Shown here in pieces: positions 1 through 10,758 of a stretch of 64,000 nt of DNA. The position numbers and the translations under genes were made by a program. This DNA is from Trissonchulus latispiculum (lineage: Eukaryota; Nematoda; Enoplea; Enoplida; Ironidae). The notes beneath the pieces are model-generated. The model saw nothing but the letters and a program-made list of their open reading frames with translations. It made no database searches and was not told where the DNA came from. Positions within the stretch are counted from its first letter, which is position 1, and every line of letters starts with the position of its first letter. The stretch covers positions 1-64,000 of the forward strand of contig JASAND010028608.1 of the NCBI GenBank assembly GCA_030248195.1, read 5' to 3'.

Positions 1-1027
1 TACACCTCACCTATCAACACATCCCCGACCAACCAAATAGAATGATGACGTTAGCTAAGCCAAACGCTAGCTAAGGCTGAAAAAGTATTGGGTGTGTAAC
101 AACAATAGATGACAATACATAAATGAATAATTTACATACTATCTCTACAGTTTTAAAGAAGGAGAAAGAAAGCTGTGACGTGTTAAAGTATTGACAAACT
201 AATCTACATATGTAACTGGTTTAACAGGTTTATATGTTTTCATAACCTATGCTTTAGTTATATGCTTTTCAGTATATTGTTATCAGGTTATCTATTGCTC
301 AGTGCCTTTGAAGCCAAGACACTACATAGTCGAACCTACAAACTTCAGAGTTAATGCTCAATGCAGCAATACATTAAAATTGAAAAGGAGAGCTAATGAG
401 AGACAACCACCTGCTTCTTAATTCAATTGATAATTAGCTGTGTGCTATCTGATGCTCGAGCAGAAACGTAAATTTTTGCCTTTGTGTAATGGTTGTACTC
501 GTGCCAGACACATTTTTGGCGGTCCATTTTTGACCATTTCCTATTTGATTAATTTTCATAGATTTTGTTGCGTTTTCGGTATATTTTAACGAGTTTATAA
601 ATCTAAATCCCATTTCCTACTGATCATCAAACGAAAGTGTTATCCAGAAAACTAAAGGGGGTCCTTTTTTTAATTGATTTTTACCAACTCCGATTTTGCT
701 CATTTTTGCATATTCTGTTAAGCCTACGTGGTATATTTTAACGAGTTTATAAAAGGAAGGAAGGATCTTAAACTTTTTATGGTGGACCCCATTAATCAAG
801 TTGCCAGAATTTTCATATCCTGATTAATATTACGACGACGGTTAATGTATTCTTGTTTTAAGCAACAGACTAGTTGCAAATTATACCGAATAATCAAAAA
901 TATCGTGCCGGGGTAGAGTTCAAATTCAACCTCCACCACATCTATTCTTGTACATAAAATCTCTAAAATTCTTAAATCTTTTAAACTAAACCTCTCACTC
1001 GGCATTCGGCACCCAATTGCTCAATGT
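1..1027. other. Non-coding flank, no gene seen
   Basis: AT-rich sequence with no convincing exon on either strand. The only structure seen is a direct repeat of about 24 bases (core ATATTTTAACGAGTTTATAA) at 579-601 and 730-753. It may be part of a degraded repeat. Confidence 0.5.
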
Positions 1028-1456
1028 ACTTCCACCAGCGATGGAACCGGGTCACCGGGTCACCGGATCAGTTCGGGTCACTTTTTGGACCGGGTCACCG
1101 GGTCACCGGGTCAAGAGCTTCGACCCGGCCTTGACCCGGTTTTCTGAATTTACCTCAAATTTTAGGAATTTTTGACTTACCAAACTACAATTTTAGATTA
1201 AATTTCTGTCCGATGTACAATATTTATTTGCTTTTTTCAACATTTTATTCTTGAGCACTCTCGCAGCTTGAGTTCGATTTGAATCTGTCAGTCTCTGACA
1301 AATTATTGTTTTGGTTTTTAGTTTTAGCTTTATAAGTTCCATGATTATTTATTGCACAACTCTGTTTAGTACAATATGGTTTGCAGTTTATTTTCGAAAC
1401 CAAGGTAAACGTTGAAGGTAAATGAACAATTTGATTTAATTTAACTGACTACGTAA

Positions 1457-1777
1457 TGAAATGATACAAGATAATAGACGAAAGAAAGAAAGTTGTCACT
1501 ACAGCAGCACAGACCCGAAAAATTCGGGTCTGAGGTGGGGATCGAACCCACAACCTTCGGTTAACTAGACCGACGCTCTACCGATTGAGCCACCCAGGTA
1601 CAATCGAACCAAGCTTAAGTTTGAATTCGAACCCAAACTGTAGTGACACGTTTTTAAACGGGCATACAGCCCTACCTAGCATACCCCGCGAGACATGCTC
1701 AGCTGACAGGTAGTGCACGATGGCTGTAGAATGATACAAGATAATAGACGAAAGAAAGAAAGTTGTCACTACAGCAC
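1457..1777. repeat. 47-bp direct duplication flanking the tRNA-like insert
   Basis: A near-identical block of about 47 bases, beginning AATGATACAAGATAATAGAC, occurs at about 1457-1506 and again at about 1730-1777. Between them lie 223 bases that include the minus-strand tRNA-like sequence. It could be an unusually long target-site duplication of a tRNA-derived SINE or a tandem duplication. It is too long for ordinary LINE-mediated insertion. Confidence 0.6.
1528..1599 (-). tRNA. tRNA-Thr(AGT)-like sequence, probably pseudo or SINE-derived
   Basis: On the minus strand a 72-nt segment shows a D arm (GCTC/GAGC), a 5-bp anticodon stem (TCGGT/ACCGA) with loop CTAGTTA giving anticodon AGT at 1564-1566, and a T arm GTGGG-TTCGATC-CCCAC. 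The A and B box promoters are therefore recognisable. The acceptor stem is poor: its two outer pairs are mismatched and one further pair is G-U. Downstream on the minus strand, at 1511-1531, is a perfect short hairpin (AGACCCGAA with TTCGGGTCT). The location inside a transposon and the bad acceptor stem favour a pseudo-tRNA or SINE head over a working tRNA gene. Confidence 0.55.
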
Positions 1778-2553
1778 CAGACCATGAAAACCAAATTGTT
1801 AAAGTACTCCGTGTTTTTAGACAAGTACTCATATTAGACCCTGCAACATTTCGCAGACGGATAAATTATTGGTTTCGCGACTAACTTCTGCATAAATTTA
1901 GAAAATGCTACAGCTATACAATTTAACGCATTTCAAAAAGCCTAGAGCCATCATATTTATAGTTATTCTTTTCAAAGTGGTTATGGAAGAAGGACGCCAA
2001 AAATTTAGCGTTCTTTGGCAAAATCGAAAATGTTTTGCAACTTTTGGAATCTTCTGGAAAACCGGGTCACCGGGTCACCGGGCAGGGCTCAACCGGGTCA
2101 CCGGGTCACCGGGTCAAGCCTAAGTGACCCGGTTCCATCACTGACTTCCACCCAAATGGGATATTGCTTGTAATACAGCATTTCCCGATTACGTACATAC
2201 CTATAAAATATGGAATAAAATTATGAATAAGAGATTATAAGAAATAATAAGATAAGAAAAAAATGTTATGGTAATTCTGACCCTGTTGTTGCTGCGAAAC
2301 TAAATTTTTAAAAACCTTATTTCAAGCAATTTTGAATGTGAAGAATCTAATGAAAGGGTCAGCAGCAAAGCCTCGGATTATACGCTTAATTGCACACAGA
2401 AAAATTAGGCATCAGACAGTAGCAAATTACGGGTATCCGATCAAATCTCTGTTTCATAACTATCCTCTAACTTAACTTTTCAGCATCAGTCATTACTTTC
2501 CCCTTCGGGAACTGCGCTCCCACGCGCTGCGACTTTTTTCACATTACTCCATC

Positions 2554-3705
2554 CAGAGTTGGAAGTGGGTCGTAATTTCGTGACCCGCGGGTACCCGCGA
2601 CCCACGGACCCCTGACCCGCGACCCGCGACCCACGACCCGCGACCCACTGAGATTTCGTCGAACCACTTGACCCACTTTTTAAATTTGGACTTTTTTTGC
2701 ATATTTACGTACTCTATAGCGTGCATCGAGCAAAATTAACGATTTAAAAATGTACATCGTGAGGTATTAAAACTATCAAACAAAAATTTGGCGTTCACAG
2801 CTAACTCCATCGGATTTCATTTTCCTTTTCGTGTTTTCCAAAAGTGTTGGGTCCTCGATCTGTTAGTAGAATCAGTATTTAGGCAAAGATTTCAAGATTT
2901 TCGTGTACTAATTTCGTAAAAGCTTAGTTCAATCCTGTTTATTTTTTGCAACAGAATAGCAACTACCGCAGGGATGTTTGTACAAACACTGTTCACTAAC
3001 TTGGATATGATAGCAAACTACCATTTAGCAGAATAATTAAATCGTACACTTAATTAATGAAATCAATGAAATTAGGAATGATTATCACTCTTTGAACTTT
3101 GTCGAAATTTCAAGCTTGGCATTATATAATTATTTATTGGAAGCAGCTTACGCTCTTTTCGGAAAGATAGATTTGCAGGCTGTTATAGCTGTCAACAAAT
3201 TTCCGGTTTATCAATCGAGTCAACAGAATAGAAATAAATAATTTTATCATAAAAGCAATATTATAATGTATAAAGACATACAAAAGAGCCAAAAAGTAGA
3301 GAAAATTTGAAAATTTAACATAAATTGTAAATTTTCCGGTGAAATGTTTCTGTTCTATAGGCGAGTCAACAATGCAGAGGCATTAAAGGCTTTGAGTGAC
3401 AATAAAATATTTATTCCAACGACTATGTCCGGGAGTACTGAAACACTTTTAACTGAAGATTCTAGACAGAATAGAAATAATTTTATTATAAGAGCAATAT
3501 TATAATGTTTAAAGACATACAAAAAAGCCAAAAGTTGGAGAACATTTGAAAATTTAACATAAATTGTAAATTTTCATGTGAAATTAGCTCAAAATTTAGA
3601 GTAAAGATTGTATGAACAAGAATAATTCTTGACCCACTCTGACCCGCGGGTACCCACTTACCTGAAAGTCGACCCGCGGGTACCCGCGACCCACTTCCAA
3701 CTCTG
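2554..3705. mobile_element. hAT-like element with GACCCGCG subterminal repeats
   Basis: The ends are inverted copies of CAGAGTTGGAAGTGGGTC (left at 2554, right ending at 3705). Subterminal repeats of GACCCGCGGGTACCCGCGAC type occur at 2579-2650 and 3628-3690. The flanks share CTCCAT (about 2547-2552 and 3706-3711), an imperfect duplication. The body is AT-rich and non-coding. A related one-ended fragment lies at 6660-6751. The layout is the same as that of 1036-2143 but the sequence family is different. Confidence 0.6.
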
Positions 3706-3714
3706 CTCCATACA

Positions 3715-6410
3715 ACAAGTTTAGGTCTCCCTTCGCCAGTGCCACAGACAGTGGTAGTCGGCGAAACCTCCAAAACCGTCAAAGGACCGACCCAGGGCGA
3801 CGCCAACTTTCCTGCCCGTCCAACCCTTTTGTCCCTGCTGTAGGCGAAGACCACGTACCCTCTTCCAACGACCTTAGCTTTGCTTTGTTCTTGTTATAAC
3901 ACTGCTTTCTTGACAACTGCTCTGCTTGGGGGACTTTTCTTTACTTAATCCAAAACCTTCTGCGCAGAACGCGATCTCTGCGAGTGACTTGCCAGTGCCA
4001 CTGTAAGGAGCACTCCGGTAAGCTGACGCCTTCTCAAGAAACTCATCCCAACCTAGTGTCATCATGGGATTTTTTTGCCAAGACATCGATAAGCGTACGA
4101 ATAACATGATCCGCTACACCATTCTCCATTCTCCTGCGGATGATTGGGTAGTCCTCGAATGTTGCATCCACTTGGACTGGCAGAACGTCTCAAAGTTTGC
4201 GGACGAAAAGCACCGGCCTTGATCCGTCAATACGCGACGCGAGAATCCGACAACATAAAGTACAGCCTCAAAGCGACGAGCACCTCATCCGTTGTGATGC
4301 CGTCAATGACGTATGCCTGGCACAAAACTTTGAAAAGTGGTCAATTACCACCAAGACATGGGTTTCCTTGACTGCAGCTGGGCAAGCGAGTGATGCCCAT
4401 CGCCTCGCCACCAGCTTTCCGAGCCCATCAACTCACATCAAAGCCAGATCAGGCACCTTACGTAAACCGGTCCGGCGACTGCGACATATCTTTCCTTTCA
4501 TAAGCAGGACCTTTATTTCAGGCGCCGTACTCGGCCAAAAGAAGATAGCATAACAACGAATCCGGTGTCTGGTCTACCTACTGAGGTCCTATGGTCAAAA
4601 ATCGAAACTTTTTATCTTTAGGCATAAAGATTCGGAGATGGTCCCAAAATGCTAGAGAGCACGAAAATAGATTATTCCGTAGGTTACGTAAACGTATGTA
4701 GAAGATTTAAGTCGTATGAGTCAAAAATACCCGAAAGGAAACCAGCACCTTAAGGATGTCATAAATCACCCTCCACCTGAAGTAATCACCAGCCGGACCT
4801 CATCCTTTTCTGGGCAAACAAAAAACACAGGTCCTATTCCTTATTCCAAGTGCCAAAGGGACCCGATTAGAATTAGACCCATATCTGCCAGTTGCTGATC
4901 TGTCAAGTCATCAGCGGTCGCGTCCACCAGATCCGCCTCCTCCCACGCATGACGTGGCAAGTCTGAGTCTACTTGGAATGGGCATCTGCTAGTCGGTTCT
5001 CTTAGCCAGGCATATGCTGGAGGAGAACTTCGATGGGCATCAACGTCTCCCTCCATCCGTTGAGCTATCCGAGGATTGGGGGCTCCACAGTCTAAGCTTC
5101 AAGATTGCGGTTAACGGCTTATAGTCGGTTAAAACTTGTATTGGATGAGCCGAAAGAGAAGCTGTCGTGCGATAGGTCTTCAACGCCCAGACTACCCCGA
5201 GCTCCTATTTTTTGACAGCAGAATAATTCCTGCCTGCCTTGTTAAATGCTTTGGATTGGACCGCCACCAGCTGTGTTTCAGAACCCTTCTTCTGAAAAAG
5301 TGCGGTTCTCAGAGCATACCTACTGGCGTAGGCGTCAATCTCGATAACGAACTGAGGGTCAGGATCAGTGTCCACCTGGCTGAGAGCAACGAACGTCGCC
5401 AAAGTTGTTTTCAGCTTATCGAAGGTGGCCTGTTCCTTTTCGCCCCGGTAAAGGGAACAGACGTTCGCGTCAGCTCATTTAAGCGGTTCCGATATCCACG
5501 AGAAATTGTGAATGAACCGTCTGCAGTAGGCCATGACACCCAGGAAACTACGAAGCTCGTGAAGATCCTTCTAAACCAGAGCCTCTTGGGTTAATTGAAA
5601 ATCATTCCATTCTTAAGGTCGATTCCAAGGTAAGTCACTCTTTTGGCTCCAAAAACGATAGTTTTGGATAGTTTTACCCCAAGGTGGTTTTCCTTCAGTC
5701 TACTTAGGTTTAGTCGGACATGCTCGATACGCACTTCGAATGCTTCGATGGCACGATGATATCATCTATGTACACGCCCGCAAATGGAAGTCCTTCGAGC
5801 ACAGATGACGTGAACCGCTGGAAAGTGGTATCGGCATTCTTCAGGTCAAAGGCATGAGTAAGTACTCCTAGAGTCCTGCAGTTGTGGCAATGGCAGTCTT
5901 TAGGACAGCCAATTTATCCAAAGGAATTTGTCAATAATCAGACATACAAAGACAAAGTAGTAAAATATCTGGCATTCCTGCCCAGCCGGAGAAGATCGTC
6001 AGCCCTGGGCATTGGGAAGGCGACCTTAATGGTGACCATGTTACTTTCTTAACCACCAGAACCACTGGACTGACCCAAGAGGATTTTGATTTTCTAACAA
6101 CGCATTCCGTTAATCTTTTTCTCCACCTCCGCTTTCTCCGCTTTCTGACCTTGCTCCAAAAACCGCCGCGGTTTCTGCTTAAAGAGTCCCCAGTAGTCAC
6201 TATGCTGTGACTAATATCTCTCGCGTCTTGCCTTTCCAATAACAGCCTTTCCATCGGACGAAAAGACTGCAAAAAATTCTTCCAGCAAATCCTCAGTAGT
6301 CTTCCTTTGAAATTTGCAGTTTTGGCTCGGAATCGAAGAATACTCAACGACAATTGCGCTTTTAAATCCCAAAAATACCAGAACCCTAACCAGCACCTTA
6401 AACGAGTTAA
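3715..6410 (-). pseudogene. Degenerate Ty3/gypsy pol remnant (RT, RNase H, integrase)
   Basis: Read on the minus strand, pol blocks appear in the right order. RT fragments at about 6350-5930 include SPVVLVVKK. An RNase H block at 5402-5205 includes FVIEIDA, LFQKKGSETQLVAVQSKAF and YSAVKK. An integrase core at about 4260-4100 includes VLTDQG followed by a broken HPQENGEW motif, and a late integrase segment lies at 4107-3874. The frame changes repeatedly and stops occur throughout, so no product is expected. No LTRs were found; the hAT-like element 2554-3705 adjoins its 3' side. It is distinct from the intact gypsy element at 9307-30729. Confidence 0.8.
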
Positions 6411-7243
6411 AATTTAAATTCTGCTCCTTTAGTTCTCGCTCAAAAAGGTCCCTAGAGTGGCGAAACCACCATCCTTGATAGAACGTTGATTCCTTTTCAG
6501 TTCACAATAATATTTGAAGTTACTTTTCTTTTGCTTTTCTTCAAACTGTAGTCCGTAATGGTTAAAACAGCTAAATATTTCTAATATTCTATTTTTGATC
6601 AAGATTTAGCTTTAGTGCATGATTAATTAAAAGTGGGCCATATGGGTGGCATAATTGTCCCTGCTCACGGGTATGGGTCAGGTGGGTAGACCGCGCATCG
6701 CTGGTCGGGTCCGGGTCGAAAACGTTGACCCACTTCCAGTTCTGCTTTGTCGAAAAAGTAGCCCGGTGTAAGCGATGAAAGTCCTATGCTTAGGCTGTTT
6801 CGGTAAAAAAATTCCACGGAACCAAAAATGTCCCATATGTGATCCTTTGTCTGCAAATATACCTTATCACAAATAAACATGGTTAACAATTTCCTCTCCA
6901 CTCGAGTGGGGTTGGGTTGGGAATTGGTATATAATTTTTTCCGGTCTTTAAAATGTTCAAGCCTGCAGTTATGACTTTGTAACAAACAACCGATACAGCC
7001 GTTGATTAGTACTTTGCTCTTAAATTTTAGGTTCCCTAAAGCAAAGATATATACAGGTACAAGCTAGCTGACTTAGTATTTAAATTTTTTTATATCTTCA
7101 AAATTCTGACTGATTTGCAGTTTTGCAAATTTTAACTAGCGGTTATAACAGTGTTTATGCTCTTTTGATGCTATGCATTGTTGTTACAGTAAGCTGACAT
7201 ATATACATATATATAGTTGTAATTGTTCAGATCACAACGCATC
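6411..7243. other. Intergenic, upstream of the G-gamma gene
   Basis: No gene is seen. 6660-6751 holds a single GACCC-rich end related to the hAT-like element at 2554-3705. A pyrimidine-AG (TTGTTCAG, ending at 7230) lies 13 bases before the ATG of the gamma-subunit gene and could be the acceptor of a 5'UTR intron. Confidence 0.45.
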
Positions 7244-8636
7244 ATGACGAATAAATCTAATAGAGCTGAAATTCGACAGGCATTGGAGGTCGAGAAGCGT
7301 AAAAAGGAAGTGGAAAAGCTAAAAGCTGCTGCTGCCTTGCCCAGAATGAAAGTTTCCGAAGCCGCTAAATCGTAAATGGAATAGTCTAAATTCTGATTTT
7401 AGGTTATGTCATTAATGGTTAAAAATGTGAGGGAGAAGTCATTTTTACTAGGGTTTGATTTGTGGGGGTCCTTGACTGGGGTCTAATTTGTGAATCCACG
7501 TGTCCACTTTGTCAAGTCCCCTAGAGTACTATTTATGGGGAAGGTTTACTTGGGTCTTTTATGTGGGGGGAGTGTGGCGTTTGATTGCAGAGCAGTACCT
7601 GTAGCTCACAACAGAGAAGCCTGCCTGCTGTCACACCCAGATCATTAGTTTTATCAAGAGTAGATGATAGGAAGAGTATGACACGGGACTCTTCCTAGTG
7701 TAATTGGCCTGTCAGATGCTCGGCACATTAAGGCCGAAATCTCGGGGGGGGTCACGGTTAACACAGTTAACCGTGTGTTTATATGCGTTTGAACTAAAAT
7801 GAATCTGATTGGCTAATCCTACTCTTATGTCAAAATTACGTGTATAAGGTGACCCCCGAGATCTCGGGGGGGGGGCTCAGCTTAACGTTGTTAAGCGTGT
7901 GTTTATATGCGTTTGAACTGAAATACATTTGATTGGTTACTTAGCTATCGTAGCCCTCACCAGTGCATTTCAATAGCAGCAGCAAAGCAGCCAATCACAT
8001 GCATTTCAGTTCAAACGCATATAAACACACGCTTAACAACGTTAAGCTGAGCCCCCCCGAGATCTCGGGGTGGGGTCACCTTATACACGTAATTTTGACA
8101 TAAGACAGGGGATTAGCCAATCAGATTCATTTTAGTTCAAACGCATATAAACACATGGTTAACTGTGTTAACCGTGACCCCCCCCCCCCGAGATTTCGGC
8201 CTTAATGTTCCGAGCATATGACAGGCCAATTACACTAGCAAGGGTACGGTGTCGTACTCTTGCTATTATTAACTCTTGGTTTTATCAAACTGATTCTAGA
8301 AATTGAGCTCTGCGGCGGATGCTATTTGGAATTGCTCAGTTTTCGCAATGAGCGTAGGCGGGCCTGTCGACGGTATTTTGAGCAGATAGAACTCACACAA
8401 GTTGTTGACAGTGTCTTTTCTTCTGCAAAATCTGTTTGGACAAAAACTAAAGAATAACAGACAGAGTTGAACTAAAAGTCAACCTTCTATGCTTATGTTG
8501 ACTTTTAATTGTTTGATATGACTTTAGGCTTCTGAATTTTTGCGAGGAGCACCGACATGACGATATCTTGGTTAGTGGCGTTAAAGAATCAGAAAATCCT
8601 TTCAGGGAGAAGAAAGCTACATGTACAGTAATATAG
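7244..8636 (+). CDS. Heterotrimeric G-protein gamma subunit, two coding exons
   Basis: Exon 1 is 7244-7371 and exon 2 is 8528-8636, joined across a GT...AG intron (donor GTAAAT at 7372, acceptor TTTAG ending at 8527). The phase-2 junction restores a serine codon, giving 78 residues, the usual size for the family. The N-terminal half is a charged helix (EVEKRKKEVEKL) followed by MKVSEAAKS, matching the family's I/MKVSKAAxDLM block. Exon 2 begins LLNFCEEH and carries ENPFREKK before the C-terminal CaaX box CTVI. In this family the cysteine is prenylated and the protein pairs with G-beta at the membrane. The intron also holds the foldback element 7655-8278. A polyadenylation signal AATAAA lies at about 8714. 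The short exons and the missing ATG in exon 2 make the gene easy to overlook. Confidence 0.9.
7655..8278. mobile_element. Foldback/palindromic element in the G-gamma intron (AAGAGT family)
   Basis: Almost the whole 624 bp is two inverted arms. The outer ends read CAAGAGTAGATGATAGGAAG and, on the complement of the right end, CAAGAGTTAATAATAGCAAG. The arms share AAGGCCGAAATCTCGGGG and CGCATATAAACACA blocks. The flanks carry GTTTTAT(C) at 7648-7655 and 8279-8286, a 7-8 bp target duplication. There is no reading frame. The ends match the elements at 36412-36749 and 43965-44555. Confidence 0.8.
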
Positions 8637-8719
8637 ACACAGGGACGGTTAAGATATTTTTTGAGCGAATCAATGCCGAATGGCTCCTGCAACACAAGAC
8701 TGGACTACTGAACAATAAA

Positions 8720-9306
8720 TTGTGGTTGATTGATTAATTATATTTCTATCTTGTGACTTGATTTCAAAACAAATCGCATGTGTCCATGTAAAAACCAATA
8801 GAATAAGATTTGAAAATGCATTTGTGCTAAAAAGGTCAGAGTGAGATGAGCAGTGTGAGCAGTTAAGTGACGTTTTAATAAGAATTCCTTAAATAGGCAT
8901 CAGACGTGCATGTGGCAGGAGTAACAATTTGGGGAGGGGCTGTGGGGTGGTCGAAAAGCCGGATCTATCCGTTTTTGCGCCCAACAAACTGAAAAAACAA
9001 ATTCAGGGTGGGCGATCTGGAGAAGGGAAGAAGAAGAAGAGAAGTAAACAAGCTCCCCCACCCAAAGCATATGATGCATAAATACATTAATATATAATTA
9101 TACTCTCGTGTGGGGTATGGGGGTATTATAACAATTCACGGTTGGAAAATTTAAGAGGAGAAGTTACTTAAACATAAATGTTATGAACCCGGTTCCCGAT
9201 GAAGTGGTTTGGGTTTGGGATTTTGTTTTTTTGTGTTTTGTGTGTGGGGGAGGGTGCTTTGTGTTCATTTTAAATAAAATAAATTATGTTGTTATGAGGA
9301 GACGAA
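8720..9306. other. Intergenic, no gene seen
   Basis: AT- and GT-rich sequence between the polyadenylation signal of the gamma-subunit gene and the 5' LTR. No exon, inverted repeat or RNA gene was recognised. Confidence 0.45.
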
Positions 9307-10489
9307 TGTGTGAGTGTGAATTGTGTGTATTTTAGTGAGTTTATTTTAATGTGAAATTTTAGTAAGAGTGGTAATTTTGATGAGAAATATGTGTTGTGTA
9401 GATTTGGGTTGAAATTAGTCTAAAAGTGTTTGTTTTCTTATGTTGAAATGCGCTATGTTTTATTCAGCCCACTTAGCGACTAGGTGGCGCTGCTGAGCTA
9501 GACTTGTGGAAGCGCATAGTCGGGTCTGCAAGAGGGTCTCAAATTCAGCCAATCAAAATTCACTAGGCATCTCTCTCAGCCTTCACTTTAAAACTAGTCA
9601 GTCTTGTCAAAATTCTCGTCTTTAGCGTGCGGTCGTGTTTAGCTGGCCTATTTTCTTACTCTGCTATGCCCTTTGCCTTTCATTTTGGACCCTTTTGCTG
9701 GGTAATCGTAAGTTATTGATTAGTTTCTTTTTTTTTACACTTTAGACTCCAAGGCGACCTCGTGGGTCACTTAAAATTTATTAGGTGTGCTTTTATTGAG
9801 TTTTTTTCCCTTTTTAATTAGTAACTAATATTTTGTTTATTTTAGAAAAGGGTTTTATTATGTCATATCAAATAGTTTAGTTAGCCGCGACGGCTTAGGG
9901 AATATTATTTGAGATAATAGTTTTCTTTGAAGGGTTTAAAAATTTTTTGGGGTTTAATTTGTGTTTACTAAATTGTTTTGTATATGTGTTTAAAGTTTTC
10001 TTCATGTCCTTTTTGTGTAATTATTTTCTTAGAATTATATTTGTCTGAATTTTTCTGTTTTGTAAACTTTATTGATGAATGTTTTATTGTCAAAATTTCT
10101 ATACTGTGTGTCCTTTTCGGGAGTCTCTCCCCGTGTCTGTTTCTTATTAAATGTGGTCTCAGTAGCTGAGCCATTAGGGTGTTCTAGTTAGGTTTTTATT
10201 AGAATTGTATATTCGGTAGGTAGGACTCTGAGTTATTTTCCCAGTCTAGGTAGGCTAATTATTTACTGAGCGTGTATTTAATTTAATCAAAGTTTCTTTA
10301 GTACCTGAGTAATTAGACAGTCATTTGTCCCTTTAGTCAGATCGTTTAGTAGTTCCTTAGGTTTATTTAATTCTTGGCGAGATCCTGCCCAGGTCGACTG
10401 GAACATAAGTCTCCTCCAGGTTCGTCGTTTCCATACGCGCACAGTTTCCACCCGCAAAGTTTGGTTGCCCATACACTTCCAACTTTACA
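9307..10489 (+). repeat. 5' LTR of the gypsy element
   Basis: Begins TGTGTGAGTGTGAATTG and ends CCAACTTTACA, with TG...CA termini. It aligns along its length with 28481-30729 once the TRIM insertion there is removed (1183 versus 1184 bases). A TTTAAAA box near 9590 is a possible core promoter. The sequence after it (10490 TTAGGCTGCC) does not start with TGG, so the primer site is not obvious. Confidence 0.9.
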
Positions 10490-10758
10490 TTAGGCTGCCA
10501 GTCTTCGACCTTTTCCTTGTCTTTTTCTTAGTTTTTGTCTATTTTTTTTTTGTATTCTTGCTTTTCTGTTTGTTGTAGTATTACTGTCATTTGTTTTTCT
10601 TTACTTCTCAGATTTGATCTCCTGGTATTTTTCTTGTGCCAGTTATTTAGTTGTTCTTTTACGTGTTCTCTTTTAACTTGCTTTCCTATTTTAACTAATT
10701 GTACGTGCTTAATTGTCAAATTCTTATCTTTTGTAATTTCTTTTTGATTTGTATATAA
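10490..10758 (+). other. Leader between 5' LTR and gag
   Basis: A 269-base untranslated leader, very T-rich from about 10530. No ATG-initiated frame of note precedes the gag ATG at 10759. This is where a primer-binding site and packaging signal would be expected; neither was recognised. Confidence 0.5.

Larger units (their letters stand above)
1036..2143. mobile_element. hAT-like non-autonomous DNA transposon with 8-bp TSD
   Basis: The ends are inverted copies of CAGYGATGGAACCGGGTCAC. The element is flanked by an exact 8-bp duplication, ACTTCCAC, at 1028-1035 and 2144-2151. Just inside both ends are tandem CCGGGTCA units in clusters at 1046-1140 and 2057-2120; such subterminal repeats are common in hAT elements, where transposase binds them. 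No transposase reading frame is present in the 1.1 kb body, so it would need a partner in trans. A tRNA-like segment with a duplicated 47-bp flank (1457-1777) lies inside. Assignment to hAT rests on TSD length and end structure only. Confidence 0.75.
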
